A stretch of DNA of 64,000 nt from positions 929,958 to 993,957 of the forward strand of contig CM038913.1 in NCBI GenBank assembly GCA_021904315.1, written 5' to 3'. The notes below the pieces were generated by a model. It saw only the letters and a program-made list of their open reading frames with translations. It searched no databases and was not told the DNA's origin. How positions within the stretch are numbered: the stretch's first letter is position 1; each line of letters starts with the position of its first letter. The stretch is from Sphagnum magellanicum (Eukaryota > Streptophyta > Sphagnopsida > Sphagnales > Sphagnaceae). Below are positions 11,545 to 24,720 of this stretch, piece by piece. Both the position numbers and the translations under genes were made by a program.

Positions 11545-12327
11545 CTTCAGTTTGTTTTCAACAGCTCAAACTCGCTCTTGAAGTATTCAGCTTGCTTCAA
11601 TTGCATACAAGTGCTGCTAAGAACAACCAATCACCAGCTCCAGCTGCAGCTCACAGCTAGCTAGCACCGGCTCCAGATTCTTCCTTCACCATAACCCAAA
11701 ATGCTGAAGCTCTCAAAAAAAATTCCTACAGTCCACAAAAGCGAACACTGATGGGAAACAAAACTACTCCACACCAAAGTGATGAACAAAATCAAACAAA
11801 GAAGCTGTGAATCATGAGGAGCTCATAAAAGTGGAAAATGCAAGTTCCTCAAGATAAAAGCAAAGCTGAAGCTGAGATCATCTGCTAAGCAACAAGCTGC
11901 TGTTGTTGTTTCATCATTGAAGAAGCTCCTGGAGCTCACTACCAAGCAAAACAGAAAAAAAATAGCTCTGAACTTTTCTCCCTCTCTTCTTCACCAAATA
12001 TTTGCACTGCAAATTTGTTGTAGTAGTTACTGTTGCAGGTTCCTTCCAGGCTAGAAACATCTGAGAGGAAAGCCTGGAAAAACTACTAAAAGACTCCAAA
12101 GCTCTAGTCCAACAACATGGGCTTTATGTAACACTTGTTGGAGCTCCAGTGACGCACGCGATGCACTGCACTGCACTGAACTGCAGTTTTGTTGGATGTG
12201 TTGGGTCGGTTTGCTGCAACAAGTGCTGATGCTGCTGCTGCAGTTGTGCAACAGGCAGGAAATGGAGTGTACTGTACAGCAGCAGGAGCACACAGTGCGG
12301 CTGCTGGTGCCCTTCGAACGTTCAGAC
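11545..12327. other. Upstream region of the 8-Cys gene
   Basis: Should hold promoter and 5' UTR of the minus-strand gene. Rich in ctgctg and tgcagc; no certain TATA box. The 102-codon minus ORF at 12359-12051 is Cys/Ser-rich from CTG/CAG low complexity and is not supported. Confidence 0.45.
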
Positions 12328-12814
12328 CTCCGGTGTTGGCCGGTTATTGATTTTTTCATAACCGCCCCGTAGGGTATTTATTGGGGGGGCCCAAAACCAC
12401 ATTGGGTGCCCGTTAGGTTATCAGCAGTTTTGGGGGTAATAACTAATAACCACCGAGTTCTCCATAGGGTAGGTTATCAAATAACCGTATGATAACCTTC
12501 TGTTACCCTTCCCGGTTACTAGCCCAGTTGTAGGGTTTTTAAGAAAAATTATTTTTAAAAAAATCTTCTTCTTTTTTCTTTTTTTTGTGTGGCTATCATG
12601 AGATTTTTTTGGTGTATGAGGATTGATAAACTACTTGGATAATAACCATGTCATCTGGGTAGGTTATTAAATTTTCAATTTTCAATACCAAGTGTGATTA
12701 GGTTATTAATTGGTTATAAAAAAAATCAATGATTGATTGGTAGGTTATTAATAACCTACTTGGTAATCAGGTTGATAATTGGGTCAAAACTTAATAACCA
12801 TCCAACACTAGTTT
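12328..12814. mobile_element. hAT-type MITE with GTTATT-rich body
   Basis: Left end CCGGTGTTGGCCGGTTATT and right end AATAACCATCCAACACTAG are imperfect inverted repeats (15 of 19). The start resembles hAT-type termini (CAGTGTTGG). The body is a series of ggttattaat/aataacc motifs and has no ORF. A related copy in inverse orientation lies at about 44995-45388. Target duplication not resolved. Confidence 0.6.
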
Positions 12815-14429
12815 AGACTAGGGTTGGATGGTTTTTTACTTTTTAAGATAACCTTAGGTATGGGATTTTGCATCCACTATAGAGAAACGGTTCTAAGTAA
12901 GTTGGGATATTTGAAATTTTAAGAATCTTGGGTTGGATCCAATTTTGGTTGGGTTATTTTAAAATTTCAAACAAGTCATCTGATTCAGATTCAGGCTTTC
13001 AATTATTGGTTAATTTTGGATTTTTTTTAAATAAAAAAACTTGTTCCAATTCTTGGTTAGTAGTTTTGTTTCAGTAGGTGTATTAGTAATTAAGGTTGGA
13101 TAGGTTTTGGTTAGTTTTCAGCTAGATTTGAATTTGAGCAAGCTTATCATTTTCGTATTTTTTTTACTTGTTTGAAGTTGGGTGAACATGAACAAAATCA
13201 CCTCAACTCAAGGTGTTGTTGAAAGATTTAAAAGAAGATTTATTTTTTTAATCCAACTTTTGAAAACACTCACAAATTTGCCCAAAAAAAACCAATGAAC
13301 AATTTTATTTTGAAAACACATCATAATTTACAATTTGTAGACTAATTTTTGTGTTCAAAATTTGAATGTTAAATTAGAGTCAACATCCAAGGTACGAAAA
13401 AAGTATCATCAACATGCCTCTTGAAACTCAACACACAACCTTGAAAGAAAAAAGGTAGGTCATTTTGGATCAAACAACCTTTCACTTGGTCAAATTAGTT
13501 TGTCGCACACATTGTCTTTTTTCATCCTAATTCCCTAACATTCATATATTCTTATTGTCAAGTTTTCATGCATTTGCTTTAAGTTTTCACATTTTCTTCC
13601 TTTTCAACTTTCAACATCAACATGACAAACTTCACATTTTTTTCATTGTCTCATCATTTTGAGATGCCCACCTTTAGGTTAGTGTAAAGCCCAACAAAAG
13701 CAACAATAAGCAAATGAAGACCTCCCTTGTAATCACTTTCCATTGGTTAGATACCTCAAGTTACTGCATGTTCATTATACTTACAAATAACATAAAATAA
13801 AACAAATTTTGATGGTGTTATCATCCACCTTCAAAAGCCCAATCTTACTCATACAATTTTCATTTCCTTCCATCAAGATTCCTTTTATTTCCATGAACTA
13901 TTCCATGGTCATTCTATTCACCCAAATTGCATCTAATTAGTTTTTATAGATTTGCTCAAAAACATTTCAAGGTTTTTTATGCCTATTTGGGAGCATTGCA
14001 CTTTTGTGGATATGTCTACAAAGCTGATTTTTATTTTATTTTTGTCTCAATATATGACCCAACAATCTTTAGAATCTATTGAACCATAAAAGCAATGTAA
14101 ACAAACTATGATTTGTGAACTTTCCACCATGCAAAAGGATATTTGTGTCCATCATCACTTAACTTTTCTTACCTTGTAAAGATTCAATTGTTCTTTGACC
14201 ATTGACAAAACCATATCCTTATCAATTTCCATGAGGTCGAACAAAGATGTACCTTTTAAATTACTTATTGTAAAGGCAACAACTTCACTTGTAGTATCTT
14301 GGTTCAAATTCTTATTGCATGAACCAAAAGCAAAAATAAGACATATCTATCATACTCACTTGCAATAAAATGAGCTTTCCCATTAACACCAAAGGTAACA
14401 CATTATTTTGAAATGTCAAAACTCGTTGG
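12815..14429. other. AT-rich intergenic DNA
   Basis: No gene seen; begins with the inverted end pair at 12796-12833. Confidence 0.6.
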
Positions 14430-15560
14430 ATTTATATGTTTTCTTTAGCAAAACTTGTATATGTAAAATACTACACTTCAATTACAAAGATGCATACTAA
14501 AAGTTTGAAGAGTGAGGTGGATCTAAAGAACTTGAATGCATTGTGCAATGTTGAATTCATTCTTGGGCTCCCTTGTATCCTTCCTCTACTTGAGTGTGTG
14601 CACACATTAATCAAAGTAGCACAAAACATAAAGTTTTTGTTTGCAATTTTGTGGAATCTAGCAAGTTGACCCAACAAGAGTTCTATAAAGTTTATTATGA
14701 TTAATTTACCATGTATGAGGATCTGAGTTTTGAAGATCTTAACTTGATTGAGGCTTTAACCGACGAACACTTTCCCTTAAATTGGTTTTTATGACCTAAA
14801 TGTCAAAGAGGTATCCATCTATTTGGCATTCTCATTTGCTAACCATAAGTACCTTATTTACCAATCTCATGTTGACAGTCTTGAAGAAAAGCAACTTGTC
14901 ACCAAAGATTTTTTTTACCATGCCATCAACAAAGTGAAGGAAGAATGTGAAGGTGTTGTTTGAGGCCTTATTGATGAGCTTCATCGACAATTCCCAACAA
15001 ACAAAATAATGATAACCTTGGGTGTTGTGTACCAACAATTTTGGGCTATAAACGGAGATGAGGTAGAGGAGAATTTCCACACTTATTTGGCTATCAAGAA
15101 GGCCACATTTTGTGTGCTTCACAAAATGGGTGAAAATGATAACATAATGCATGTTTTCTTATTAAATCAAGCACTTGATTTGGAGACATCTTTTTTTAAG
15201 TGACCATGTTGCATAATGTTAAAACAGTTTTGCCATAAGAAAACCAATTCAACTTTCTTACAAGGCTTTGGTGCAAAATTTCTACATCTTCCATATTCAA
15301 CCATAAACTTTCGAAATTCATCAAATTGATTAGTATTGTCACCATCTAGGTGTTGGGTTCTATTGAGGATGAACGAACTTCCAATATAGTCAATTTCATG
15401 AAAAATAGGTTGTGGAACAAGTTTAGCACACACCTGGATTTATGCACCAAATTTTATTGTTAGAGGTTTTTTACAAGCAAAGTTTTCCATAAGAACAAAC
15501 CATGGGTCAGTGGTTTGGCACATGTTGCTAATGTGCAAATGTGTAGGTGACAACATGATT
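14430..15560 (+). pseudogene. Decayed hAT-like transposase, copy 1
   Basis: Frame pieces on the plus strand read, in order: SEVDLKNLNALCNVEFILGLPC with ECVHTLIKVAQ (14505-14625), KEVSIYLAFSFANHKYLIYQ with DSLEEKQLVTKDFFYHAINKVKEEC (about 14800-14960), PTNKIMITLGVVYQQFW with EENFHTYLAIKKATFC (about 15000-15120), and IEDERTSNIVNFMKNRLWNK then THLDLCTKF (about 15360-15450). The last matches the C-terminal dimerisation region of plant hAT-like transposase-derived proteins (pattern SVEDER-FS--FMKN-LRN-L--HL-LC). Stops and frameshifts separate the pieces. No terminal repeats identified. Confidence 0.6.
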
Positions 15561-18500
15561 ATTTTGGAGGTAGGTAGAATGCAAATATGGGTAAGATATT
15601 AAATTTTTTTGCCACAATTTTCATTGACATTATTGTTGATATATAAACTAGATTTTTGAACCCCTAGGCCCCTTTCAAATCCATGCAAATGATTAGTCTT
15701 TTTGTAGATTATAGTGTCATAGCAAAGTTATGATGTATGCAATTTTTTTCTTTTCAGATTATGGTTGATTGATTTGAATGTTTTGCTTATGCTTATGTGT
15801 ACCAAGTGTGTTTTCTTGTTTGTTAGAATTTGTTTCTAAATTGAATAAAGGCAAGATGTTTTGGTTGGAATTTGAAAGTTAATTAAGTTTATCAAGCCTA
15901 AATTTCCTTTTTTAATTTTGTTCTAACATTTTTTGGTTGGTTTGTTTGCTAAATGTTTTTGCAAATTGTCTAGATTTGGTTTCCAAATGGGGTTTCGAGC
16001 GAAGGTAAGGTTTGAGTTGCAATGGGTAGCACCCTTTTCATGGTGGGGCTCAAATCCCCATCAAACTGCTTATGATGTTTGTAATGTTGTTTTGTTTTAT
16101 CATTTGACAAATCTTCATAAAGTATAATTCAAATGTAAATCCTAATTGCCAAATGTATATTCTTTCCAATTACAAGTCACTAAATGCATTTCCCTAGGCA
16201 ACTCACATTTTGCCAATGTGTTCAATTGCCCTTATTACAATTATAACCACTTTATAGACATGTGAAAATGATAAATAACCATCTTAATCACTGTTTTTAA
16301 AAAGAATATCACCAAATCAACTCCACTTCACACAAATACTTAGCTAATTATGTTATATGAATGATTAGTTGTGTAGCCAACTTAGCAATTAACTAGGCTT
16401 TAAAAAAATGACTAATGATGAGGCTCTTAATTGTGATTAAAAAATGAGTAATGAAAACAAAAGCATTCACTTTTGCTCTTGAACTACAAATCAAAATTCA
16501 CCATGAAAATGTCACAATATTCACAAGCCTCATAAATGAATTTTAATCTCCTAAGGAATGATGACCCAACGAAACATCAATTTTTAGTAATAAACAATAC
16601 CAAATCCATTTCAAATTAAATTTAAAGATGATCATATTTCCTATAGGGAAGACAATTACCAAAGGACAATGTAATATTGGATGGGTTCCATGGCTAGACT
16701 TTTTTTGTTGGTAATTTAACTTTAAGTTTAACATCCTTCTTTTATTCAACCCATTAAATCCTTTTTTTTTGTGAGTCCTTTTTAGATGTTTTCAAGATGA
16801 TGAAATTTTATTAGTAGACTTGTAGCTAATGATACCTTTTTTAAGTCTTGAATGTGCAATAACACAAAACACATTTCAATTGTTCAAGATGGGTTGAGTT
16901 TTAGGTAATGTTTGAAGCACTAAAAAAGCCCATTTTGTGGTCGTATGATCATTTGGCTTCCAAAAGTCTTGTTGTTTTGCCAACATTAACCATAATGTTC
17001 CATTAATTGTAATTGTTGAAGGTAGTTCTATATCGTGAAAATAATAGTACATAGAAACAATAGAAGTTACACAATGTCATAATCACAACAATTCAAATCT
17101 TCCAAGTCTATTGATTTAATGGTGAAGTTGACCACATTATGAACTTAGGGGTTTGCTTCATGGTGTCCATCCTCCACCTCTTAAAAAACCAATAAAGAAA
17201 AAAAAACCAACATCAACCTTTGATAAACAAACTTACTAATGCCCAAAGAAATATAAACACAAATAAAAAATTCAAATAGAGGAGCAAGAATACACACCTT
17301 ATTTGTCAAAGATGATGGGCTTTGTATGTGTGATGGACAATTGAAAGGCAATGGACAAGGTAATATGCAAAAGCACAAAACGTATAAAAGACAAACATTA
17401 AGATGGAAAACCACATAACAAAAAAAAAAATCACAAAATGTGTGGAACGTGGATGTAGCGTGTTGCAAAAAAAATGTACAATGCGATGGACAAGGGCTAC
17501 AAAGTCACAAAACACAAGGTGATGTAGAAAACAAACAACTTAAAGGAAAAGAATTGTAAAACACAAGGCTGTGGAAGAAAGATAATGTGTGGGAAACAAA
17601 GAAAATACACCAAAAAATATCACCTAAAACAAACCCTAAAGAAAAAAGAAAACCATTAAGCCTTAAGGCCTATAATTGGAATTGGAATTAAATTATTTTG
17701 AAAAGGTCCGAACTTTATTCACATTTAGCTTCAAGCTTTAAACCTAAAACCTAACATACCACCTTTCGGGGGGTGGTTTCTAATAGTTGTGTTCCACATT
17801 AATTTCAAACCTTTCAAAGAATTCAAGATAATTTCCATGAAAAGATTGGAAAAGAACATATAGTTTTATGTAATGTTTTTTTAAAAAATTAAAAAATCAT
17901 GGTTATATATCAAAACTAAGTCATTTGATTTTTTTTGAAACCATGGTTATGTACTATGATAGGGCGTGTTCCACCCAAAAAATGTGACAAGCCTAAAAGG
18001 TGAATTGTTGTTTCGTTAGGTGGTAATAGATTCTTGAAGGTCTTGTCCATAAGCATGATCAATTTTCTCAATTTTGATTCACATTTCCATCATATTTTCA
18101 ATTGTGGATTCACATCAAAACAAACATTAACAACACAAAAAGTTAAACCTATAATTGGTTTACTTGTGACCCATAAATATTTCTTGTTGATTTCTAGGGT
18201 TCATAGTGTGAACATGGATTTTCTATCTTTGTCTAAACACTAGCAACCAACCTATATCTTGTCTTTTATCATTCACTTGAGTGGGATGCAATTCATGGAA
18301 GCTATAACAGTGAATGTGCATATTAATAAGGAATGAAACTTTTGGGATAGAATTTAGTTGGTTGTTTTGTTTTGATTTGTGTGTGATTGCAAAGACCTTA
18401 GAGTTGGAGTTGGACTAGTGGGTAGAAGTAGTGGGATGTTGAAAAGCTAAGTATCAAATTTTCAAACTCTATATGACAAATGTAATCTTGAAGTCACGGT

Positions 18501-18593
18501 GGTGTTGTTTTGAGTGTTATGTTTGCTTGGCTGTTGCAAATTGAAGGGAAGAATGCCCTGGTGTGAAAATTCTCTACTCATGCATTAATCTTT
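15561..18593. other. AT-rich intergenic DNA
   Basis: Only short chance ORFs; no domain, RNA gene or repeat structure recognised. Confidence 0.6.
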
Positions 18594-18812
18594 TTAGTTT
18601 CTTCTAGGTAGAAGATGAGATGGAAGGTGGATGGATTTAAATAGGTTTAGTTTCTTCTAGGTAGAAGATGAGATGGAAGGTGGATGAATTTAAATAGGTT
18701 TAGTTTCTTCTAGGTAGAAGATGAGATGGAAGGTGGATGGATTTAAATAGGTTTAGTTTCTTCTAGGTAGAAGATGAGATGGATGGTGGATGGATTTAAA
18801 TAGGTTTAGGAA
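18594..18812. repeat. 53-bp tandem repeat, four units
   Basis: Unit ttagtttcttctaggtagaa then gatgagatggaaggtggatg then gatttaaataggt; cttctagg falls at 18601, 18654, 18707 and 18760. Copies differ at one or two bases, so the array is young. Confidence 0.95.
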
Positions 18813-19968
18813 CATCACTGGAGATGATGACATGCTTTAGGGGATAAGAAAGGGCTGATCTCTTTGTGGCAAACATTGTTTAAGTCATGTTCATCCAATG
18901 TGTTGGCAATGGCATTTTTGTGAAGTAACAAGGGACCGAGTACATAGTTTATGGGAGATGTGGGCACAATTTGTTGGGTTACTAGGAAAGTCTGGGGTGC
19001 CAATTTCATATCAATTTTGAAAGTTACAGTTCCCTAAGACTTGTGTTTGTTAGTGTTTTCTTTGTAGTGGTTACATGGGAGGCATAATATCATTCTTTCT
19101 TGGGATGTACTGGAAAATAGAAAGAGGATTGTTTGTGGGTAGTTCATAAATGTTTAATGATTGCCACATCAGAAGAACACTTGTGCTAGACAAATTGAAA
19201 GGAGATCCAGAGGGATCTGATCCATCTTACATTCTTAAGTCAAAATTTATAGTTTGCCTATACTGATTGTAGAGTGACTGTTTTAGAAAGATCAGCTCTA
19301 ACATTACATTCGTATGTATAAGTGCTCATGGCATACTGCAAGCATTCTAAGGAGTGAAGGTGCTATACCCTTCTTTTTGGTTACAAACGGTCCCACCCAA
19401 CACAAAGCTTGGAAAGGGCCCAAATGGGTTCCCAAAACTGGTTACGAAACCAAAAAAGAACCGGCATGAGAACCGGCATGAGCAGGGTGCCCATGCTAAT
19501 ACCCGCCCAAAAAATGGGTAGAGCTTCTTCAGACAAGAAGTACAACAGAGTGGGTAGGTAGGTGGGTGAAAGAAAAGCCTTTTGGTGGCAGAGTGCATTA
19601 CTTATTTGCAAAGTGAATAGGTAGAGATGATATGGAGTGCAGTGCTTTGTGCAGAGAGTGTCATTCATTATTAAACTGTCTCTTTGTTTGTGTCTTGTCT
19701 GTACACTTGTGTCAGAAGCCAAAGGAGGTTGGTTCTTCTTCTTCTTCCTTCACTTACTATGAGAATCAGCTTTTTGACAATTTGGGCCTCTTGCCCCCAC
19801 AGAGGGTAGGTTAAACAGACTTCACATCAAGTGTGGAATTTTGGGGGTGATATTATTATCATTATTATTATTATTATTATTATGGCTTCACCTTTCAACC
19901 AGTATGTGTGACACCTGGAGACCTTACCTGTTGCCAGTATAACCCACACTGGTATACCTACACTTGAC
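18813..19968. other. Intergenic DNA
   Basis: No gene. 19380-19520 has a direct gaaccggcat duplication and AACCGG/GGGT motifs like the GGTTC-rich blocks elsewhere. Confidence 0.5.
19851..19883. repeat. (ATT)n microsatellite
   Basis: Near-perfect ATT triplet run. Confidence 0.9.
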
Positions 19969-20165
19969 CATGGTAAAAATCGTGAACAAAATTTGGGTTG
20001 GTTATTAATCCAATCCTGGTCCAGTTCTTCTTCAGAAAAAAAAAAACAAAACAAAACAAACCAAACTCTGGTTCTGGTTCTAAAAATTAGACCCAGTTCC
20101 AGGTAACCCAGACTAGAACCCACGATCAACTGAAGGTTAGCGCCTGATTCAAGGTTTTTACCATG
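19969..20165. mobile_element. Small MITE with CATGGTAAAAA terminal repeats (197 bp)
   Basis: Left end CATGGTAAAAATCGTGAA and right end ttcaaggtttttaccatg are inverted repeats with two mismatches over 18. No ORF. Superfamily not assigned; target duplication unclear. Confidence 0.6.
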
Positions 20166-20383
20166 ATATGCGTATGGGTAGTGCCAGGAAAAAACAATTG
20201 AGGCGAATTTTCACACTGTGACAACAATTTTTTTTTTTGGAAAAAATTGAAAAAAAAAAAATTCACCTTGCATTCAAATCACCAAAGAGTATCTCTATGG
20301 TTAGCACTCTATATTGGATGTGATAAACATTATTAGTAGAAGCCCCAATTGGGTGTGCAGGTACAGCTGCAGATGCTGTCTAA

Positions 20384-20753
20384 GAGCATCTCCAGCGGTG
20401 CTCAGTATGTGACCCTGCACAAATACTTTTTCACATCCAAGTGTAGTTATCTACTTTTGTGCAACCCTACCCATAAAACTGCTGCAACTGGGAGAGCAAA
20501 TAGGTGAGGGACTAGTAATAGCAAACCACTTGGACCAATCAGAAACACTGAGCAGCAGTCAGTCACATCATTTTATGACAGTCTTTTCTGTTGCAGGTGC
20601 AAAGCGCTAGTGCGCCGGTTACCAGCCACCGCGAACTGTGTAACAATGCAGAGCCAAAACTATTTTCCTGAGCCAAACCGGGGCATGTTTTCACTTTTCG
20701 TCATCCAATTTAACTGTGGAGGGGTCACATATTGAGCACCGCTGGAGATGCTA
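20384..20753. mobile_element. PIF/Harbinger-type MITE, 370 bp, TAA target duplication
   Basis: Inverted ends: agcatctccagcggtgctca then gtatgtgacc on the left, and ggtcacatat then tgagcaccgctggagatgct on the right, with a single mismatch over the first ~30 bases. TAA occurs on both sides (20381-20383, 20754-20756). Three-base TAA/TTA duplications are typical of PIF/Harbinger (Tourist-like) elements. No ORF. The high end identity suggests a fairly recent insertion compared with its surroundings. Confidence 0.8.
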
Positions 20754-21364
20754 TAACCATGATAGGACTTAGAACGCTCCATCATTTTTCATGACATTTT
20801 ATTTGAACTTATCATACAATGGCAGAGCCATTCTGGAATGCGCTGCCTTCTTTAGCTCTCATTACTAACCAGTTGTAACTGTGTATGTTGTGATACTCTT
20901 GTTTTCTAACATGGTTTGTTTCACACTTTTTGCAAGCTTTGAAAGCACCTTCAGCTTTTTCAAAAAAATTTAGGGTTGCAACTGGCATTCAAGTTGTTGT
21001 CAAACTATCAAATTTTTATGTGCAAGAAAAAGACAAAAACACACTAGGTACGACAAAGAGAGAGAGACAGAGAGTGTGTGAGGACCCATTTCTGGCGAAA
21101 CTCTTCTGCCAAATGGTCTTTCTTTTTTTTTCAAAATGGCAAAAGAAAGTGCTTATGGATTTGTCTACTCACCAACTTTTGGAAAAAAAATTTATTTCTA
21201 AAAATCACCAAAATTAAATTCTATCTTAAGTTCCTGTAGATAGGCAAAAATATAAAATGATGATTTAGATCGGTTTCCTTTCACACTTTTAATAGCCAAG
21301 TTTGATTCATTCATCTTATGGATGATGGGCACTTTAGTTACATCACAAAAATAAATAAATAAAT

Positions 21365-21386
21365 CACACACACACACACACACACA
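21365..21386. repeat. (CA)n microsatellite
   Basis: Perfect CA dinucleotide run of 11 units. Confidence 0.9.
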
Positions 21387-23289
21387 ATGTGTTTTTTTTG
21401 TGGCAAAATTTCACCACTTGGTGACCAAAAAACGGGTGGCTACAACTTGTATAATAAAGTAATGCTTTCTTGAAAAAATGACTCAAAGTTTTCATATTTG
21501 GAGACCCAAAAAAAAAAGGTTGAATTCATCATATTTAAATTATAGGTTCTTGCATGTCGCCAGTATATAGTAGGGTATCAACGATATTCTACTTTTCTCT
21601 CAGACCTGTAGCCAAATTTGGCTAAATCCTCCTCTTGTGGATGATCACCAGTGCACAAGTCCCACAAAACTGGGGAAAAAAAAACTCTGACAAACACACA
21701 CACACACTAGAGAGGACATGAGAAGGAAAATGAAGAGGACATTTTAGTACAATCAAAACATTTTGGCTCAGCTAACTTAGATGCTAAGGCTCTTGCTCTC
21801 GTACCAAAAGACAAATAACAGAATTAAAACATACCCTACTCTCTACCTTGGCAGCTTCAACACTAATTAATTATATTATTTTCAGAAATGTTGAAATTTT
21901 CACCCCAAAAATTCAAAAAAGGTTTTTTTTAGGAGTGAAAAAATTTGAAATGTTAAGAATATTTTATTTGTTGAAATTAAACTTTTCAAATCTAATTAAT
22001 TAATTAATTATTCAACAAACAAGTGTCAAAGCTGCTAAGGTACTACCACGGGTATCACATGTGAGAATGAGAAATGGGTTTTTGGAAACTTAGTTTCAGT
22101 TTAAGATTGAGAGACTAGGTTTGGTTGTACACCTTATACACACACCCAACAAAACAATTGTTGATGTTATGCTTGAGTTCGCCTCACTCAAGTCTACCCA
22201 GCACTACTAAATAGTACTACTAGTTCCTCTTCTCAGAGCTTGGTTTCACGCATCTTTGTCTGCTTATACCATATATAGCCTAGGGTCAGTTTCCACATTG
22301 ACAAAATGAATAATTTTTTTTTCAAAAAAAAAAATCGTTTTTGAATTTTTGAATTATATATTTTTTCATCATCTACTATAATTATTGTGGTATGAGTGGT
22401 GAAATTATTTAGAATGTAGCCTATGACAATTATGATGATTTCCAACATGTGAACTTCATATTTTTCAGGATTATTTAATTACGAAACTGATCATAGGGTA
22501 AGGTAATAAGAAAAAAATTCAACTTAAGTCATTTACTTTGAAGTTCATAGTGGGGTTTGGCATGTTTTTTCTTTTCCCCCTTCAATTTCTAGATGTTAGA
22601 AAAGTGGAGAATTTTTGTTGACAAAAATACATTTTACACTTGAAACGCACTTAACCCTATAGATCGCAACATCTAATTTTGAGAAGCCTTTTGGGCAGAT
22701 CATTTAGGCTTTCAGGCCTTGGGGGAAAAAATGTGGTTTGCCTACCATGTAAGCCACTCCAGAAGCCCTAGCTAGACTTGATGCAAAGAGCCTGGACTAG
22801 TTTATATTAGTTTGAATTCATTACAATTCTATTGCAAACAATTTTCTTGAAAATTAAATAATTAAAAAAATAAGTTAATTATTTTTTCTTTTCAATGATT
22901 TTATATTATTTGAAATTTTAAAGTGCTTCAAAATATATATCACTATATAGTTTATTCATGCATTGTGGTTAAAGAAGACATAACAAGAAGTTAAAGTTTT
23001 GCAAGAACAGTTTTCTGCTAAGGTCTTGTTTGTTCACATTCCAACACATTTGTATTGAAACCCATGAAACAAAATGCTAAAACATTAGTGAAATTATGTT
23101 CAAGCATATATATTATAACAAATAAATAAATAAATAAATATTACTATAATGAAAACCTATTATGATACAAAAGACATGGAATTCAAACTCTCCAGTGCAA
23201 ACTTGTTGGAGTTCCCCCAGCAAGCTCATTTGCTTCAGACTTCTAAATAGATAGTAGATGCAAAACCCATTAATGAGTGAGAACTCCAT

Positions 23290-23309
23290 TAAACCCTAAA
23301 CCCTAAACC
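23290..23309. repeat. Short interstitial telomere-like run
   Basis: taaaccctaaaccctaaacc: two and a half units of the plant telomere repeat CCCTAAA. A similar run, taaaccctaaccctaac, lies at 55138-55154. Too short to mark an old chromosome end. Confidence 0.6.
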
Positions 23310-24587
23310 TTAAAACAATACTTATCAATTGCAACCCATGACATCTTCACCTTTCTCTGTGCCAGGGAATGTGCAGTAAAGCCAGATCTGGGGTTTTTTT
23401 TTTTGTTTTTTTTTGGAATTTTAAACAGGTCTGAAATCTGAATAGCAGATATTTAAATATTTTTGAAAAAGAATTATTTATTGAGTGTTGCTATATTAAG
23501 GTGAATACTCAAGTTTTAGGGTTTGTTACTCATTAATGAGGTTTCTTTATTCTTCCATACATGAACATTTAAGGTTATAGACTGCTTCTATTGATCAATG
23601 GTTTATTTTTAATTTTAATTTTTTCTATTTTTTGGAGTAAGAGTAACTGTGAGCATCCCAAGGTAGATTCAGCATTTATTGAAAATATTTTCACTGATAA
23701 ATATTATTAAAATATTTTAAAATAATACTAATAGTGAACAGCAGTTTGTATTTGTGGCAAATTTTGACTGTGAGGACAACAAAAAAATGGAAATTTTTTT
23801 AGTGTAAATTCAAAAAAATTGCTAAAAATTGAGAAAAATTTACTAAACTTTGGAAAACCCAAAACTGGAAAAAATAATTAATTAATTAATTAATTTAAAA
23901 AATTGAAAATACACTGAGAGTGATGCCACATAATAACCAGGACAAAATGTGAAGAGGGCTGCTTTCATTCAGCTTGTTTGGTTTACTAAGAGCACTGGAC
24001 TAGAGGCCCCCATCAAGATTTCCAACTTTTTCAAGTTCTGGGGAGTCAAGATTTGATCTGGAGATGTGTCAGAAAGAGTCAATGGATGCAGAGTGAGAGA
24101 AGTGATAGTTATGGTAGCAATTTTGATCATTAGCATTTGTTGGCTCTGCCCAGACTCCAGAGATGGAAAGAAGAAGAAGAAGATTTCATGTTGGGTTTAT
24201 TACTCCTGGACACAACACAATTTTTGGCTTGACATGGGACCAATCTGTGAGTGACACCTGGAGATCTAGGTGGACTGGATTGATTTCATTCATTCATTAC
24301 ATTCATTACATTCAAGTTAGGTTACCTACCTAACCCATGTTAGGTACATGGTTCCACACTTCCACCATCTTTTCAAGGTGCCTCTTAGGTGATCTATAGC
24401 ACCTACTACACTTTGTACCATTTGTAAAAACCCTAAAACCAGTGTTGGCGGTTCTCTCTTTTATTGGAATCTGGAATGGCTGGGTAAGGGTAGGGTATAT
24501 GTATTATGTTATACCCTTGATATGGCAGTTCTTGAAAACCCTAGAACCGGTTTTGGACCCTTAACTGGAGTTCTAATAAATAATTTA

Positions 24588-24720
24588 AAATTTTGCATCA
24601 AGAAACCTAACCTAAACCATTGGTTCTTTTAAATTTTGCATCTAAGAACCTACCCTAAATCGTTGGTTCTTTCAAATTGCATCAAAGAATTTACCCTAAA
24701 TTGTTGGTTCTTTCATGAAA
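24588..24720. repeat. ~42-bp tandem repeat, three units
   Basis: Units of ttttgcatcaagaaacctaa then cctaaaccattggttctttt, with gcatc at 24595, 24638 and 24679. Lies in a GGTTCT/AACC-rich block (24427-24800) that may be another MITE of the 55.7-kb type (it starts ccagtgttggcggttct), but a matching right end was not found. Confidence 0.7.

Larger units (their letters stand above)
20757..24587. other. AT-rich intergenic DNA
   Basis: No supported gene. Microsatellites (CA, AAAT at 23120-23142), homopolymer runs and the telomere-like run. Confidence 0.6.

Noticed and set aside
11066..11660. Long plus-strand ORFs opposite the 8-Cys gene
   Set aside because: Shadows of the minus-strand exon; Ser/Gln runs come from the triplet repeat.
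12051..12359. Cys/Ser-rich minus-strand ORF as a secreted peptide gene
   Set aside because: Composition is explained by CTG/CAG low complexity; no signal peptide, and it runs into a MITE end.
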